Assembly (NCBI GenBank): GCA_022457065.1
Contig: JAJGBQ010000005.1
Span: 4,092,001 to 4,156,000 of the forward strand
Reading direction: 5' to 3'
DNA length: 64,000 nucleotides
Source: Curvularia sp. ZM96
Taxonomy: Eukaryota; Ascomycota; Dothideomycetes; Pleosporales; Pleosporaceae
Both the position numbers and the translations under genes were made by a program. This document shows, piece after piece, positions 22,288-34,500 of the stretch (positions are counted from its first letter, which is position 1; each line of letters starts with the position of its first letter). The notes below the pieces were generated by a model, which was not told where the DNA came from, did no database searches, and saw only the letters and a program-made list of their open reading frames with translations.

Positions 22288-23646
22288 AGCTTAGGTTTAT
22301 TGGGCGCTGCTGATTGGCTGTACCTAGTGTGTTGGCAGCAACTATGGAATGCACGGGTGATGTCTCGTGATCACGGGACAGTGGGAACAAAGGCGGGGGG
22401 TTCGCTTACAAGCGGCAATCTACTTTACGTTGACGAGATGATCGGTAGCTGAGCTGCCACGAGTGGCGGTCATGAATCGCACGAGAGGTTTCGATGTGTA
22501 ATCGCTTGGTGCTGTTTGGAGGTGTTCTCACCAATTACCTGTTGTGGATTACCCAATTGAAGCATGGCTGCCGTCCGACTCTCTGCTCGACACCCTACAC
22601 AACACTTGAAGACAAAGAGCGTCTCTCCCTCTAACCTACTCGAATCTACCCAGATTATCTGCTAGCAATCTCGAAACGGCATATGCCTTCCAGAATACTA
22701 CCTATAAGAAAATATTCCCAAAGTAGCCATGGTCTAGTACCTTTTCCACCGTTTAGACCAACGCAGTCAAGCGTACCAGTCTAGCACAGATCCCATTGGC
22801 GGTGACCAAGAGAAATACGAGGCCGGAATTCCATGGTACCAAAGGCCGGAAGTTGGGCGCGCCTTGCGGGGTCTCTTCGGCGCTATTTTGGCTGGCTCCA
22901 CAGCCGAGAGCCGCTGGCGCCTATCGTGTAATTGGCCTCTGAATGGGTGATGCGTTCAGTTTCTGTTCTTTCGCTGAGCTAGGGTGCCAGGTGACTTTCA
23001 ACGCACCAACTAAAAGTCAATTGGGGCCCTGTGGTTATCTTCCCCGTGATTAGGACGATATCTTGAATTTTGCTCGGTTGGACCTTTGCGGTGTGTGGAT
23101 ATTGAAAGTCGGACCGAAGGCTGGAATCATGGTGCAAGGACAAATCTCGTTGATTTTGCGTTACTGTTGACGGTGACGAGTTGAGATACAGTAGAATGCT
23201 GCTGTTCATTTTAGTGTTTAAAAGACCAAGTACGCATGTTTGTTGAAACAGTGCATTGATCGGACAGAATTATGTTATTTTGAATAAATTATCTGCTGTT
23301 CATGGCCTTATCGTCGAGTGTGGATAGATGCAACAGTGCATCCTCAATCGCGACCCTCAGCCCAATACATAATTTTCTCTCCGAAAGACGATTTGAATGA
23401 AGAAGAACAATCTTATTGCCTGGTAGACCTATGTTTGATGCCCTCGTCGCGCCGCCTCATCCCTCACCTTCCACCATCTTCAGTCTTGGCGGCGACGAGC
23501 TGAGCATCGCAACTCGATCTGGGAACGCTGGGAACGTAGGGAATCTTAGCCGGGCATCAAAGGATGTCTCCGGGTCAAACTCTGCAGATAAAGACAAATG
23601 ATCCAGCCATTACGTACATCTTATCTTGGTGAGGCCGGTACCTTTC

Positions 23647-23672
23647 CGTGGCCGGTTTTGATTCCGGCCACG
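23647..23672. promoter_or_regulatory. perfect 9-bp inverted repeat with CGG-N8-CCG core
   Basis: Arms CGTGGCCGG (23647-23655) and CCGGCCACG (23664-23672) are separated by 8 nt and lie 136 nt before the IDO start codon. Inverted CGG...CCG half-sites are the usual target of dimeric Zn2Cys6 regulators, so this is a candidate operator; it could also act as a hairpin. Confidence 0.5.
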
Positions 23673-23673
23673 A

Positions 23674-23681
23674 GATATAAG
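23674..23681 (+). promoter_or_regulatory. TATA-like site of the IDO gene
   Basis: GATATAAG directly after the inverted repeat, about 127-134 nt before the ATG. Confidence 0.45.
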
Positions 23682-23807
23682 CGTGCGTTGAGCCCGCCTT
23701 TTCAGGTGTTTCTGTTCCACACCAACACCAACAACTGGCATTCAGTCCAGGTTCTCTTCTGATTAACTCCAATATTTTGGCTCTCTTCTTCCTTGTCCTA
23801 TCCAGTC

Positions 23808-25362
23808 ATGTCTTCTACCTTTGACTTTCCTGTCCTGAAGGACACTCGTCCGGATGACCACTCCCTTCCTGCCTTTATGGTGTCTACCACACGAGGCTTC
23901 CTCCCTCGTCAAGAGCCCATTGTTGAGCTTCCAAAGGAGTTTGCACCTCTCGAATCTCTTCTGCAGCGTATGCCCATCAAGACACTGTCAGGGGAGCCGG
24001 GCCTTCTCGCCAACTTCACCTTTGGTGACACCCTACTCAAGGAGCTACCTGACCTCACTCCCGAGGTGGAAAAGTACAGTCATGATCTTGTTGTGATGAA
24101 CGCACTGTACCGGGACTACTCCTTCTTGGCTTCTGCTTACCTGTTTGAACCTTGCCATGAGAGGCATGTCAAGGGTGAGGCGTACGGCCTGGGTCGCCAA
24201 TCGCTGCCAAGGTGCATTGCACTACCTATTGTCAAGGTAGCTGAAATGTAAGTTGTCTTGTTTGCTTGAACCATCTTGTATTCCTAGCTAACACAAGTAT
24301 GTGCGTAGTGCTGGTTTCAAACCGTTCATGGAATACGCAGGCTCCTACGCTCTCTTCAACTACCGCCTTGAAGATCCTTCCCGTGGTCTCGAGTACGACA
24401 ACCTTAGGTTGATTCGTGCTTTCGAGCATGGCCTGGACCCTACGTCGTCAGAGGCTGGCTTCGTCCTCGTCCACATTGCCATGGTAAAGGAGTCTGGTGC
24501 CCTCGTGAAAGGTGCTGCAGACATGATTGAAAGCTGCATGGCGCGTGATCGAGAGGCATTCAATGATGGCCTACGGACACTTGTCAGTGGATTAAGCAAG
24601 GTCAACGCAGTTATGAACAGTAAGTGAGGCGTTCTAGCTGGGCTATCAACCACTAACAGCAACAGCTATGTGGAATCGCAGCAAGCCCCAAGGGTACACA
24701 AACTTCCGCACATTCATCTTCGGCATCACGTCACAGTCCATGTTCCCCAATGGTGTCATCTACGAGGGTGTGAGCGAAGAGCCAATGTCATTCCGCGGCG
24801 AGTCTGGAGCCAACGATAGCATGATTCCTATGTGTGACAACCTGCTACAAGTGCAGATGCCCGAGACGCCTCTCACAGACATTCTCAAGGACTTCCGCCA
24901 GTACCGACCTGGCAACCACCGTGAGTTCCTCGAGGCAGTACGCGACTCGGCTGAACAAGCCGGTGTGCGCGAGTTCGCCAAGGGCGACTCCATCTCAGCA
25001 GCCCTCTACCTCCAAGCTCTTGACCAAGTTCGTGACTTCCGGTGGCGGCACTGGTGCTTCACGCGCGAGTATATTCTCAAGCACACGTCACACCCTACCG
25101 CGACTGGCGGCAGTCCGATTGTAACAGTAAGTTTTTGGCCCTGCTTCTATCTAAACGCTCTGCTAACTGGTGACAGTGGCTGCCAAACCAGCTCACGGCG
25201 GTCCTTATGCAAATGGCCGACACATTCGAGTACTGCAAGACGGTCAATGGCGTCAGTGATATCATGGAGGTCGTCAACAACCAGCGCGAGACATTGCGAA
25301 AGGAGGTGGCCAAGTACTGCAGCGAACGTGGGGTTGCCGCCACCACCGTCGCAGCTTCGTGA
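23808..25362 (+). CDS. indoleamine 2,3-dioxygenase (IDO family)
   Basis: Heme enzyme opening the indole ring of tryptophan to N-formylkynurenine, the first step to NAD in fungi (yeast Bna2 type). Four exons (23808-24247, 24309-24619, 24666-25126, 25177-25362; introns 61, 46 and 50 nt) give 465 aa. The N-terminal helical domain has RDYSFLASAYLFEP; the heme domain has FIFGITSQSMFPNGVIYEGV, then FRGESGANDSMIP. The probable proximal heme ligand is His379 in FRWRHWCFTREYI, aligning with human His346 in the SYHLQIVTKYI segment, and ATGGSPIVTWLPNQL follows as the family's GTGG loop. ATG at 23808 was chosen over an upstream TTG frame. Fungi may have several IDO paralogues, and which type this is cannot be told here. 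Confidence 0.94.
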
Positions 25363-25911
25363 GGAATGGAATTGTAAGATGAGGTGTATGAACAAGTCAC
25401 ATGACGCAGCATAATTTATGAATCTTCTTCTTCATCATTCTGTCTGTAACAATCTCGTGTTTCTGCCTCGGCTGGCTGCCAGCGGTGAATGTCGTATCGT
25501 GTTCGTGTTTGCGCCCTTCTTGGCACCGGTCAGGGTACGATGCGCAAGTAGGATGCACGAATTAGGGGCGCATCTCCACTCAAGATGACTGTGAGATGAA
25601 GAAACTGGGCGTGGCAGCCTTGCGAGTGGCGCTGTGTATCGGAGGGGTGAGTCAGGTCGAGTGTCAGCGTCATGTCTATCGATAGGGAGCGAGGTAGCTT
25701 AAGTGGCCGCCCGACCCCGGATTTCCATTAGCATCATCCACTGTCCAGCGTCATCCAGCCCACGCCACCCTTCAATGCTCCCGGCAAGACAACTCATGGA
25801 ACTTTCACATACCGCTCGAATATCCCGAATACCAATCGTCTTATTAATACGGCGAGCCCTGCGTTGACGTACTGATTTCATCTCATCTTCCACCCTTCCA
25901 TCCCATATACC
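25363..25911. other. intergenic region
   Basis: 3' flank of IDO and promoter of the GTPase gene. Nothing further recognised. Confidence 0.5.
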
Positions 25912-28012
25912 ATGGCATCACGACACGAGCCCAAACAGAGCCCAGCTGAGCGGCGCAAGGGCGAGTCTGTATGTCGCCACTCTGCGACCTGTATTTCTCT
26001 TCTGACTTGCAACCCCAGGCCTTGAGCGAATTCGCCGACTACGTAGAGAAGCAACAAGCGTTGCGCCGACCTCCAGGCCAATCCCCCGCCGTCCTCGAAG
26101 ACCACGACGAGCTGAGCGTTCTGGACGAATTGGGCCTCTCCGACGACAACAAGTCACACATTCGTCTCAAGACACTTCTCTCAGACCCTGCAGAGGAGAA
26201 TGTCGCCGCCCTCGCTGAGCACATTAAGGACCGCCTCGCCGAAGGCCACGGCGAGGTTCTCTTTGACGTCGGATTGGAGGACACCGGCGATTCCATGGGC
26301 TTTACAAAGGATGTGTGGGAGTTTGCTTTGCAGAGAATAGACGCCGTGTGTGAGCTGATCAAGGCCGACTATAAGATGCTCATGACAAGAAATGTTGGCG
26401 GTGACATTGAGGTCGGCCCGCGCGATGCAAAAGATACAGGCTGCAGTGGGAAGATGATATTGCGTAGACGACCGGAGAGCGTCGACGATGTAATCGAAAC
26501 TAGGATAGCAGTCGTGGGCAATGGTGAGTCGTGTTGGACTTGGTCAAAAAGTACAAAGCTGACCCCATGCAGTTGACGCGGGCAAGAGCACAATGCTAGG
26601 CGTATTGGTCAAGGGCGGCCTCGATGATGGCCGTGGAAAGGCGCGTGTCAACTTATTCCGCCACAAGCACGAGATTGAAAGCGGGCGAACGAGCTCCGTT
26701 GGCATGGAGATAATGGGTTTCGATAGCAAGAGCGAGGTGGTCGTCTCTAACGTCCCTGGCCGAAAACTTACGTGGGAGGAGATTGGGCGGCGATCGGTAA
26801 GCTCTGGCAGCTACTATCTTTGTATCAATTCTGACTTGTATAGGCGAAAGTCATCAGCTTCTCTGATCTCGCGGGACACGAGCGGTACCTGCGCACCACC
26901 GTGTTTGGCCTGCTATCTAGCGAGCCCAACTACTGTCTACTGATGATTGCAGCAAACAATGGCCTTATTGGCATGAGCAAGTACGTTCGAGTTGTGCACT
27001 CTATAACATTGTTTCTTCTACTAATCAACACAGGGAGCATTTGGGTATCGCACTCGCAATGAAAGTCCCGGTCATGGTAGTCATCACTAAAATCGACATT
27101 TGCCCGCCCCAGATTCTCGAGCAGACCATTACCCAGCTGACCAAGATCCTTAAATCGCCTGGTGCGCACAAGATACCAATCTTTGTCAAGAATAGAGAGG
27201 AGTGCATAAACACTGCAACACAGTTTGTGTCGAGCCGAATATGTCCCATCTTCCAAGTGTCCAACGTCACTGGTCACAACCTCGACCTGGTTCGCATGTT
27301 CCTCAACGCACTCCCGCACCACGGCAATTACGACAGCTCTGCAGCACTGGAGTTCCATGTCAATGACACATTCTCGGTGCCCTTTGTCGGCACCGTGGTG
27401 TCAGGTGTTGTCAAGTCTGGCGTCATACACACGGGCGACACCGTCCTGATTGGCCCAGACAGCTTGGGCCAGTTCCAAACAACAAAAGTACGATCTATTG
27501 AGCGCAAGCGGATACAAGTGCCTGGGTGTTCTGCTGGTCAGTCCGCCAGTCTTGCACTGCGAAACGTCCGGCGAAAGGACGTACGTAAAGGCATGGTCGT
27601 CCTACACAAACCTGACAAGCCCGACCCAACAACCGGCATCATCCCGAATCCCAAGGTCTACCGCGAATTCGTCGCCGAGGTCTTGATTCTATCCCACGCA
27701 ACCACCATCAAGACCAAGTACCAAGCCATGCTGCATGTGGGTCCCGTGTCCCAAACTTGCGCCATCATCGATATCGATCGCCAGTACATCCGAACTGGCG
27801 ACCGCGCCCAGGTCGCATTCCGCTTTGTCCAGCGTCCAGAGTATCTCACTGTAGGTGATCGTATTCTCTTCCGCGAAGGCAGGACAAAAGGTCTTGGAAT
27901 CGTGAAAAGGGTTGGCTACGACCCAAAACAACCGCTGAATCCAGAGTTGCATAAGGAGAAGGAGAAGGAGAAGAAGGAGAAAGAGAACCAGCACGACGGG
28001 AAGAAAACGTAG
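25912..28012 (+). CDS. GTPBP1/GTPBP2-like translational GTPase
   Basis: Elongation-factor-type GTPase; animal GTPBP1/2 act in ribosome rescue and mRNA surveillance. Five exons (25912-25968, 26019-26523, 26573-26796, 26844-26980, 27034-28012; introns 47-53 nt) give 633 aa. An acidic N-terminal region precedes the G domain: P-loop GNVDAGKST (Gly186-Thr194), switch stretch, DLAGHE (270-275) and TKID (326-329). The G1 motif is created only by splicing, which confirms the second intron. Domains II and III follow (VSGVVKSGVIHTGD, RTGDRAQVAFRF, LTVGDRILFREGRTKGLG). The C-terminus is a run of Lys/Glu repeats. It converges with the 9-kb Fmp27 gene. Confidence 0.92.
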
Positions 28013-28529
28013 TGTGTGTGTAGTAATAGGGAGGCAGACGCATTGAAGTAGTGCAGGATATACCATATTCTTAAACGTTGAAGCGTGCAGATGGAATTGT
28101 TAGTATTGATTTTGAGTTTTATGTATAAATCTTCTATATAAATGAATTCCGGGACTTTTTCCACATAAAAGAGGAAACCACAACTCTTTCCCCCTTCCTT
28201 TCCCTTCACGCTCGCGTACGCTTATCCCATTTGATCTAGTCCTCCCAATGACGCCCAAAGGCTCAGATTAAACTATTTACGAAGAAAATAGAGACAGAGG
28301 AGAAAAGGAAAATAAGGAAAAAAAAGAAGCGAAGGACTGTATATACGCCACCTACCACGGCCATCTAAGTACGTCTTACCTCCCAGCGACGTCCCACCAG
28401 CCGCTCTAGCGCCAAACCCGAAGTGAAACGACATTGTAGGAAAGGGGTAAGTGAAAGAAGAAAATGTTTCATGCGCAGAGCATGCCTAGAGCAAGTCCTG
28501 TGTATGCTGGCAAAATTCTAGGGGGCGGT
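28013..28529. other. convergent intergenic spacer
   Basis: Contains the 3' flanks of the GTPase gene and the Fmp27 gene, with A/T- and A/G-rich sequence near 28260-28340. No gene seen. Confidence 0.5.
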
Positions 28530-31500
28530 CTACCCACTCCTTCCAAGTAACTTCATGCCCAACGCCTTTGCCTTTTTGGTTTTTGGCCCGTCACCTCCAA
28601 GACTAGGCCCGGCCGTGACACTCGCCTCATCATCAGGCCCTGTCCCTGTGCCATCTCTCTCCTTGTCCTTGTGATTGCTCAGAGCCGTTGCTACACTCGC
28701 CGCCTTGGTGCTGGCCGCTCCACTGTTCGCTCGCGCTCGCATATGCCCTGCAAAAGGCGCACTCACACCTGCAATATGTCTGCTCAGGCTGTGAATGAGA
28801 TTCGCATGTACAGGCTCTGTGTTGTCCACTCTAGACAGCTCGTCTGCAAAAGCCCTGCCGTCTTCCACGTCGACAGCTGCAGTATGATGGCTCGAGAGGC
28901 CACCCATGATCGAGCCGTGAGTCGAGCGCGCCTGATTAGATGTCGATGGGGGCTTGGATGAGAAGTACGACGAGCCTTCTTCTGAGACGGCGCTGATCGT
29001 GCTGCCTTGGCGACCAGAAGCAAACGATCGACGGCCTGTTTGGACTTCGCCGGAGACATCAGATCCCCCGCCCGGCGAATGATCGCGCATGGAGTTGGAT
29101 TCTGCACCTGACAAATCAGGTGATGTGTTGAGCAACGTGCTGCTGTTTGCAATCTGCCGGAGTCGCGATTGCGCCTTGGCTGACGGACGGTGGTGCGAAA
29201 TCTTGTTGCCAACAATGGTACCCGCATGCGAAAGGAGTGCTCTGAGGACGTCTTTCTTGAGTTGTGTAACGAGGTCCAGGTTCGACCAAGTCTTGTTGCG
29301 ATACTCGATAGTGGGCATCCGGAAAACGAGATCGTGGACGTCCTCAAAATTGCGTGAACTCTTGCCTTTGTAAGAGAGGCAAAGGACCATGGACGGCACT
29401 TTGAAGTAGGCGATGGTCATAAACTCACTCGCGCGATTCATCATCTCTGTGAGGTCATCGTTCCTTACTTCCTTTTTGTTCGTACGCCTCTCAGTCATGC
29501 TAGTACCGGTGCGATAGAGTGCGAAACGTTTGCCAGTGCGTTCGGAGTCGTTCAATGTCAGGCTTGAGTTGGTACTCGATCGAACAGAACTTGGCCTGGA
29601 TGCTATAGACGAACTACTGGCAAGCGTGGGAACAGTGAGCGCTGAGCTTGGATGGAGCGACCGATGGATTTCAGTCCCACTGCGAGATGGGTTGTCGCGG
29701 AAGAAACGGAAGTAATGTGCACTTGGTCTCTTCTGCGGGCTTTTCTTCTTGGATTCGTTCTTCTGCGATGGATCAGGCAGTTGCAATGTCGGAGTAAGCC
29801 GTTGCTTCAGAGCCTCTACGGCGCCATCATCAGTCGATAGCGATGCGCCCATGCTACTGGATTTGCTGGAAGCAACATGGTCATCATCGTCATCTTGGTC
29901 CTGCGACGGCAGAGTGTGTTTAAGCAAGAACGGAGAAGTCGTAGTCGTTTTGTTGTCTCCATAGGTTGGGAAGACGTACTGGAGCAGCTTCTTGCCGATC
30001 TGGTACTCCAATTGGACTTTGAGAGGGTAGAGCTCCACCTCAAAATGTTCCACAACGGGTATTCCTGCGATGGATTCGAGGGCCACAAAGTACAATTTGA
30101 GACATTTGGCGTTTTCTGGAAGGGTTTGATCTTTCTCCAAGAACGGCGAGATCATCTCCGGATACAGTGCATTTGGTAGCAGGTTCAGACCGCGGACTTG
30201 TTCAATCTCCATCAAGTTCACATTGGATCCGTCGTTGTTGTCAGTTCGATCGAACACCACATTCTTGAGCTGGAACTCCGCCAAAGACTCCGCGCCTTCG
30301 CGCAGAAGGTGCCATACAATATCCGACGCTGAGACGTACATCCTCAGAAGACCTGTCGACTCGCTTGCCTGCGAACGATCATCTTGCTTGCGCTGTGCAG
30401 TAGTGATAGCTTTCATGACGAAGAACAGCTCATCCTCGTACACAGCCAAGTCCTTCTCCACCTCGATACGATCTTCCCATCCTTGCTTGTCCAGGTACTT
30501 CTCGTTGATCTGGAAGACAGTCTTGATCTCTTCAAGTTGCTGGATGCGCTCCTGGAGGCCCATGACGAGTTTTGGCGCCCCAGCAAGATCGGTGAAATCA
30601 GATGCCAGCATGATCTTTTCAAGTCGCTCGTTGCGCGTCTTCTCGAGTGGCTCATGGTACAGTAAGAGATCAAGTACGATGACATACATAGCGTAGTATT
30701 GTCTGGAATCGCACATAGCCCGGACATGTGGAAAGTCTACCCACAAATGGTCAATCCTGCTTTCCGTGTGATCGGTAGACGACTCAGAGTCAGCTGCCGA
30801 AACATCATCGTTGTACTTCAAACGCAGCGCGTTGTACTTGTCATATCGCATACTGGCTGATGTTCGCTGCACAACTCGCTGGAATCCGAACGGATTTGTA
30901 TGGAATTCAAACATGACCTCAAAAGGTACCCAAGGGGGCCATGCTGAGCCAGCGGGCGATCCGTAATTGCTTCCAGAGTACATGTGGATGTCGTCCGCAC
31001 TGCTGAAGGTCTTCGAGTTCGTGACAAAGATCTGCAGACTGTCCATGGCAGTGATGAATCTTCGCTGGACTAGACCCGAAACCTCATCCATTACCCGATT
31101 CTTGTCCATGATTGAAAGCACCTTGAGTTGGATGCCCTTTGCGGTAACGAGCACCGCAGATTTGGTGTCCTTTTCACTCTGCAGTTGTATCTGAGGTGCG
31201 ATGAGACGGACCAGATACGAGTTTTGAGATATGTAATCATCTGCAACATCCTCGTCTGTTTTCGAGGCGTTTGCCTGCACACCATCAGGCACCGTCCCAG
31301 GTCCGGACGGAGTGTTGCTCTTCGCGTCTTCATCATCAGCATTGACAAATTTCTTGCCATCGTGCAACAGCTGTTCGATGACTTCATCGATGCTCAGCCC
31401 AGCCTCACTGTCGGCTGTCAGAGGAGTTTCATGAGTCGAATCATGTGATGGCCCTCGTTTCTTTTCTTGTTCTTCAACAACGTCCAGAATGAACTTGACA

Positions 31501-34500
31501 GCTCTTCGAGACATGTAGTAGACAAAACCGCGACGCTGGCTAACCTGATGAATGTAACGAAGGATGATGTTGCGCAGCGAGTTGCTCCATTTCAAATGAA
31601 TGTTGTGAATGATGAAACGATTGTTGAAATCATTCGATGTGTCGTTGATGGGGTTAGGAGGAGCGGCCGGATGTTTGCTGTCTGCGTCTGACACCTCCTG
31701 ATCCTCATCTGCCTCAAAATATTCATCTTCCTCATCAGCCTCCGGCTTAGGAACCTCATTGTCCGAAGAGGCCGTACCCAACCGCTCTAACAAACTGGCG
31801 TGCATTGTGGACAGAAACTCAAGTTTCCGTTGGAGGAACTGCGTGTGGTCTTTTAGCGTCTCTAGACGTTGCTGTGTCTCCTGCTGCTCATCTGACGTCA
31901 CACGTATAAGTCTGAGCTCTTGATCATTGACAGCGCGCTGATTGTGTGCAATCTGTTCTTTCACGCGCTCAATTCGTTGTTCAATCAGGTAAAACTGCAC
32001 TCGCCGAGGATCGTTACGTGCTGACATAACGCAATGATGTGTAGGCTCATTTCCAAATGCACTTGTTCGGTGTTCATCGCCAGAAATGTTGTTGTTGTGA
32101 TCAGTCTGACGGAAGTATGTAAATCGTGGTGCGAAAGCAAGGGGTAGGATCTGTATTTCGGGATGTCGACGTGAAGGCAAGATCCAGCCAAGTTCGATGA
32201 AGTCGTCCATATCTACCCATCCCAGATCGTTATCGGGTATGTTGAACTTGGAAAGGTCGGCTGTAAGGTACTCTTGATTGTAGCTGTTGAACTCGTCTGC
32301 GGTCAGGTTGTCGACATCTTCCGATCCAGTTCCAGTGATGCTTGCAGACACTGCGCGGATGTCTGTTCGGATGAAGTCGAGTTGGACTTGATTTATTCGC
32401 ATGCCAGTGGTCTGGTTTTGTCGACTATTCTGTTGACCTTCTGGTGCTTGGACCAAGGTCCGGAATTCTTCTCGTCGCTGATGCAGGTCGAACATGAAGC
32501 TGTCTAGACGCGCTTTGAGCCCAGTGGCAGAAACAACTCCAGCGCCATAGTCCTCCACATCTTTGTGCTTGTATATGTGACTCATATAGAGCGGTGACAA
32601 CAACAGGTTGTACTTGATGGTCGCAAGATGTCGCCCAAACTTCTTGCTAGACTTCTCTACTCCAGGCCATAGCTTACCTTGACGTACGGGCAAGGACATG
32701 GCTCCAGAGAACATGGACCACCAGCTGTAGAAATGGGTGAAGAAGCGAGGGGAAAGATGAACGCTGTTGTAGGTCTTGGATGGCTCCAAGTTAGCAACAG
32801 ACCACTCCCGGTCGTGAGGAGCAGCAATGGCGATAGACATGTGGATGTGGTGACTGCGGAAGCCTCGGAAAGCGTCGTACTCCTGGTTTTGATCAGTGTT
32901 ATCATCGCAAAGAGAACATACGGTTCCTACCTTTCCGTTTGAGGGCTTCGCATATTTTGGGTTCTTCAGAGTGACCTTGTAATGAGGTATGAACTTGAAG
33001 GAGCGTTCGCCATCATCCAGGTTGCGCTCAAAGACCAGTCCTGCAACCCACCGCACGTTGCCGTTCAGTTTCATGATTGTTTTCTTGAACACAGCCCGCT
33101 GCTTTTGGCTGGATGCACTTGAAGCCGTGTCCGGACGGGCCATCGTTTCAGTCTCAGTCTCATGACGAGCATAATGGGTAAGATCTGGAATAGCAAGTAC
33201 GTAGCTTCCGCTCTTGACAATCATAAAGTTCCTAGGATCCTCATCCTCGGCGAGACTGAGCTGAACATCATTCTGCCAGCACATGACAAAACCAGCGCCA
33301 TGGCCAGTGACCATGTACGGGTCTCGTGAACCTTTGAGAATGAGGTGGACATCTCCATCGCCTTTCCATGAGACGTTAATACGAGAATGAAATGTTAGCC
33401 TGATCTTGTCCCAGAATCCAACACGCTCCGATGGATCCACAGGAGGTTTGGTGAAGTTTTCGATGATCTGCATCATGTCTTGGATCGCAGGCTGATAGGA
33501 CGTGCCCCAAGTGATTCTGGTGGGATACGCCGAGTTGATGTCAATGGCCATATCAGAGTATGTCTTTACAGGCGCCACCGTGCGACGAACATCCACCGCA
33601 AGACCACCTGTAAGTTCTCCTGCTGAATTGCGCTCTTGCGGTACGACAACAACTCGACTGACTCGTGTAGACTCGATATCCCGAAGCTCTTCAGCTATGA
33701 CGAAATCTGTTTTCATCATCACGCTCGGGAGACGCGAAGACTGGATGTTGCCGATGGCTGGAAAGTGTAGCAACGGCAGAGGGTAGTCTCGGAGGTGGAT
33801 TTTCGCTTCACCCATTTGCACTTGGACGTGCATTGGTATCAATAGAGCGTATTGTGTATCGAATGGCATCCCTTTTCCGACCCGATTCAAGAAGCGAGGG
33901 TACTCTGAGATGGGGAAAGAAGGCTTGTCAATGACGATCTCCAGATCACTGATAGCTAGCGCCATGAGAGCTGGGCGCTGAGGAACAGCTAGGATAGTTT
34001 CCTTCTGCTCAATGTCGTCCGGCAGCTCGTCCAGGCCCCAAAACGTTGAGCGAATGTCATTCATTGCTCGGTGCTCACTGGACATGGCGCAATCGATACG
34101 CTTCTTCCATGTCTGGGCATTCAGGCGATTAAGCTTCACACGAGCATCTTGGATAGAAGTCCGGTGTGAGCCACTCAAGCCGCTAAAGGCATCTTTGTTG
34201 TATCGCATAGGATGGTCCGATCGACCACGCTCTGGCGAACTGTTGCCACTGGAGCCTGCACTCTTGGTCCGCCGATGAAACTTGACGTCCTTTTCCCTCT
34301 TCTTCCCTTTGCTCCTCGAACTAGGATCGTGAGAAGACCGTGCACGGAAACGCGAGTTGCCACGCTGCTCCTCTTGCAACTTTCGCACTTTCAAATCGAA
34401 CGCGTGTTCACGAGCAAGTCTTTGCTTTTGCTCCATTAATCCGATCCGGTATATGGTCCCAAGTTTCCATTCAAAGGCATTGTCCTCTAGCTCAAACAGG

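Larger units (their letters stand above)
22288..23807. other. divergent intergenic region
   Basis: Between the RNA ligase (minus) and IDO (plus) starts. No gene supported. AGGCCGGAA is repeated directly at about 22822 and 22845. A perfect inverted repeat and a TATA-like site lie just ahead of IDO and are listed separately. Confidence 0.5.
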
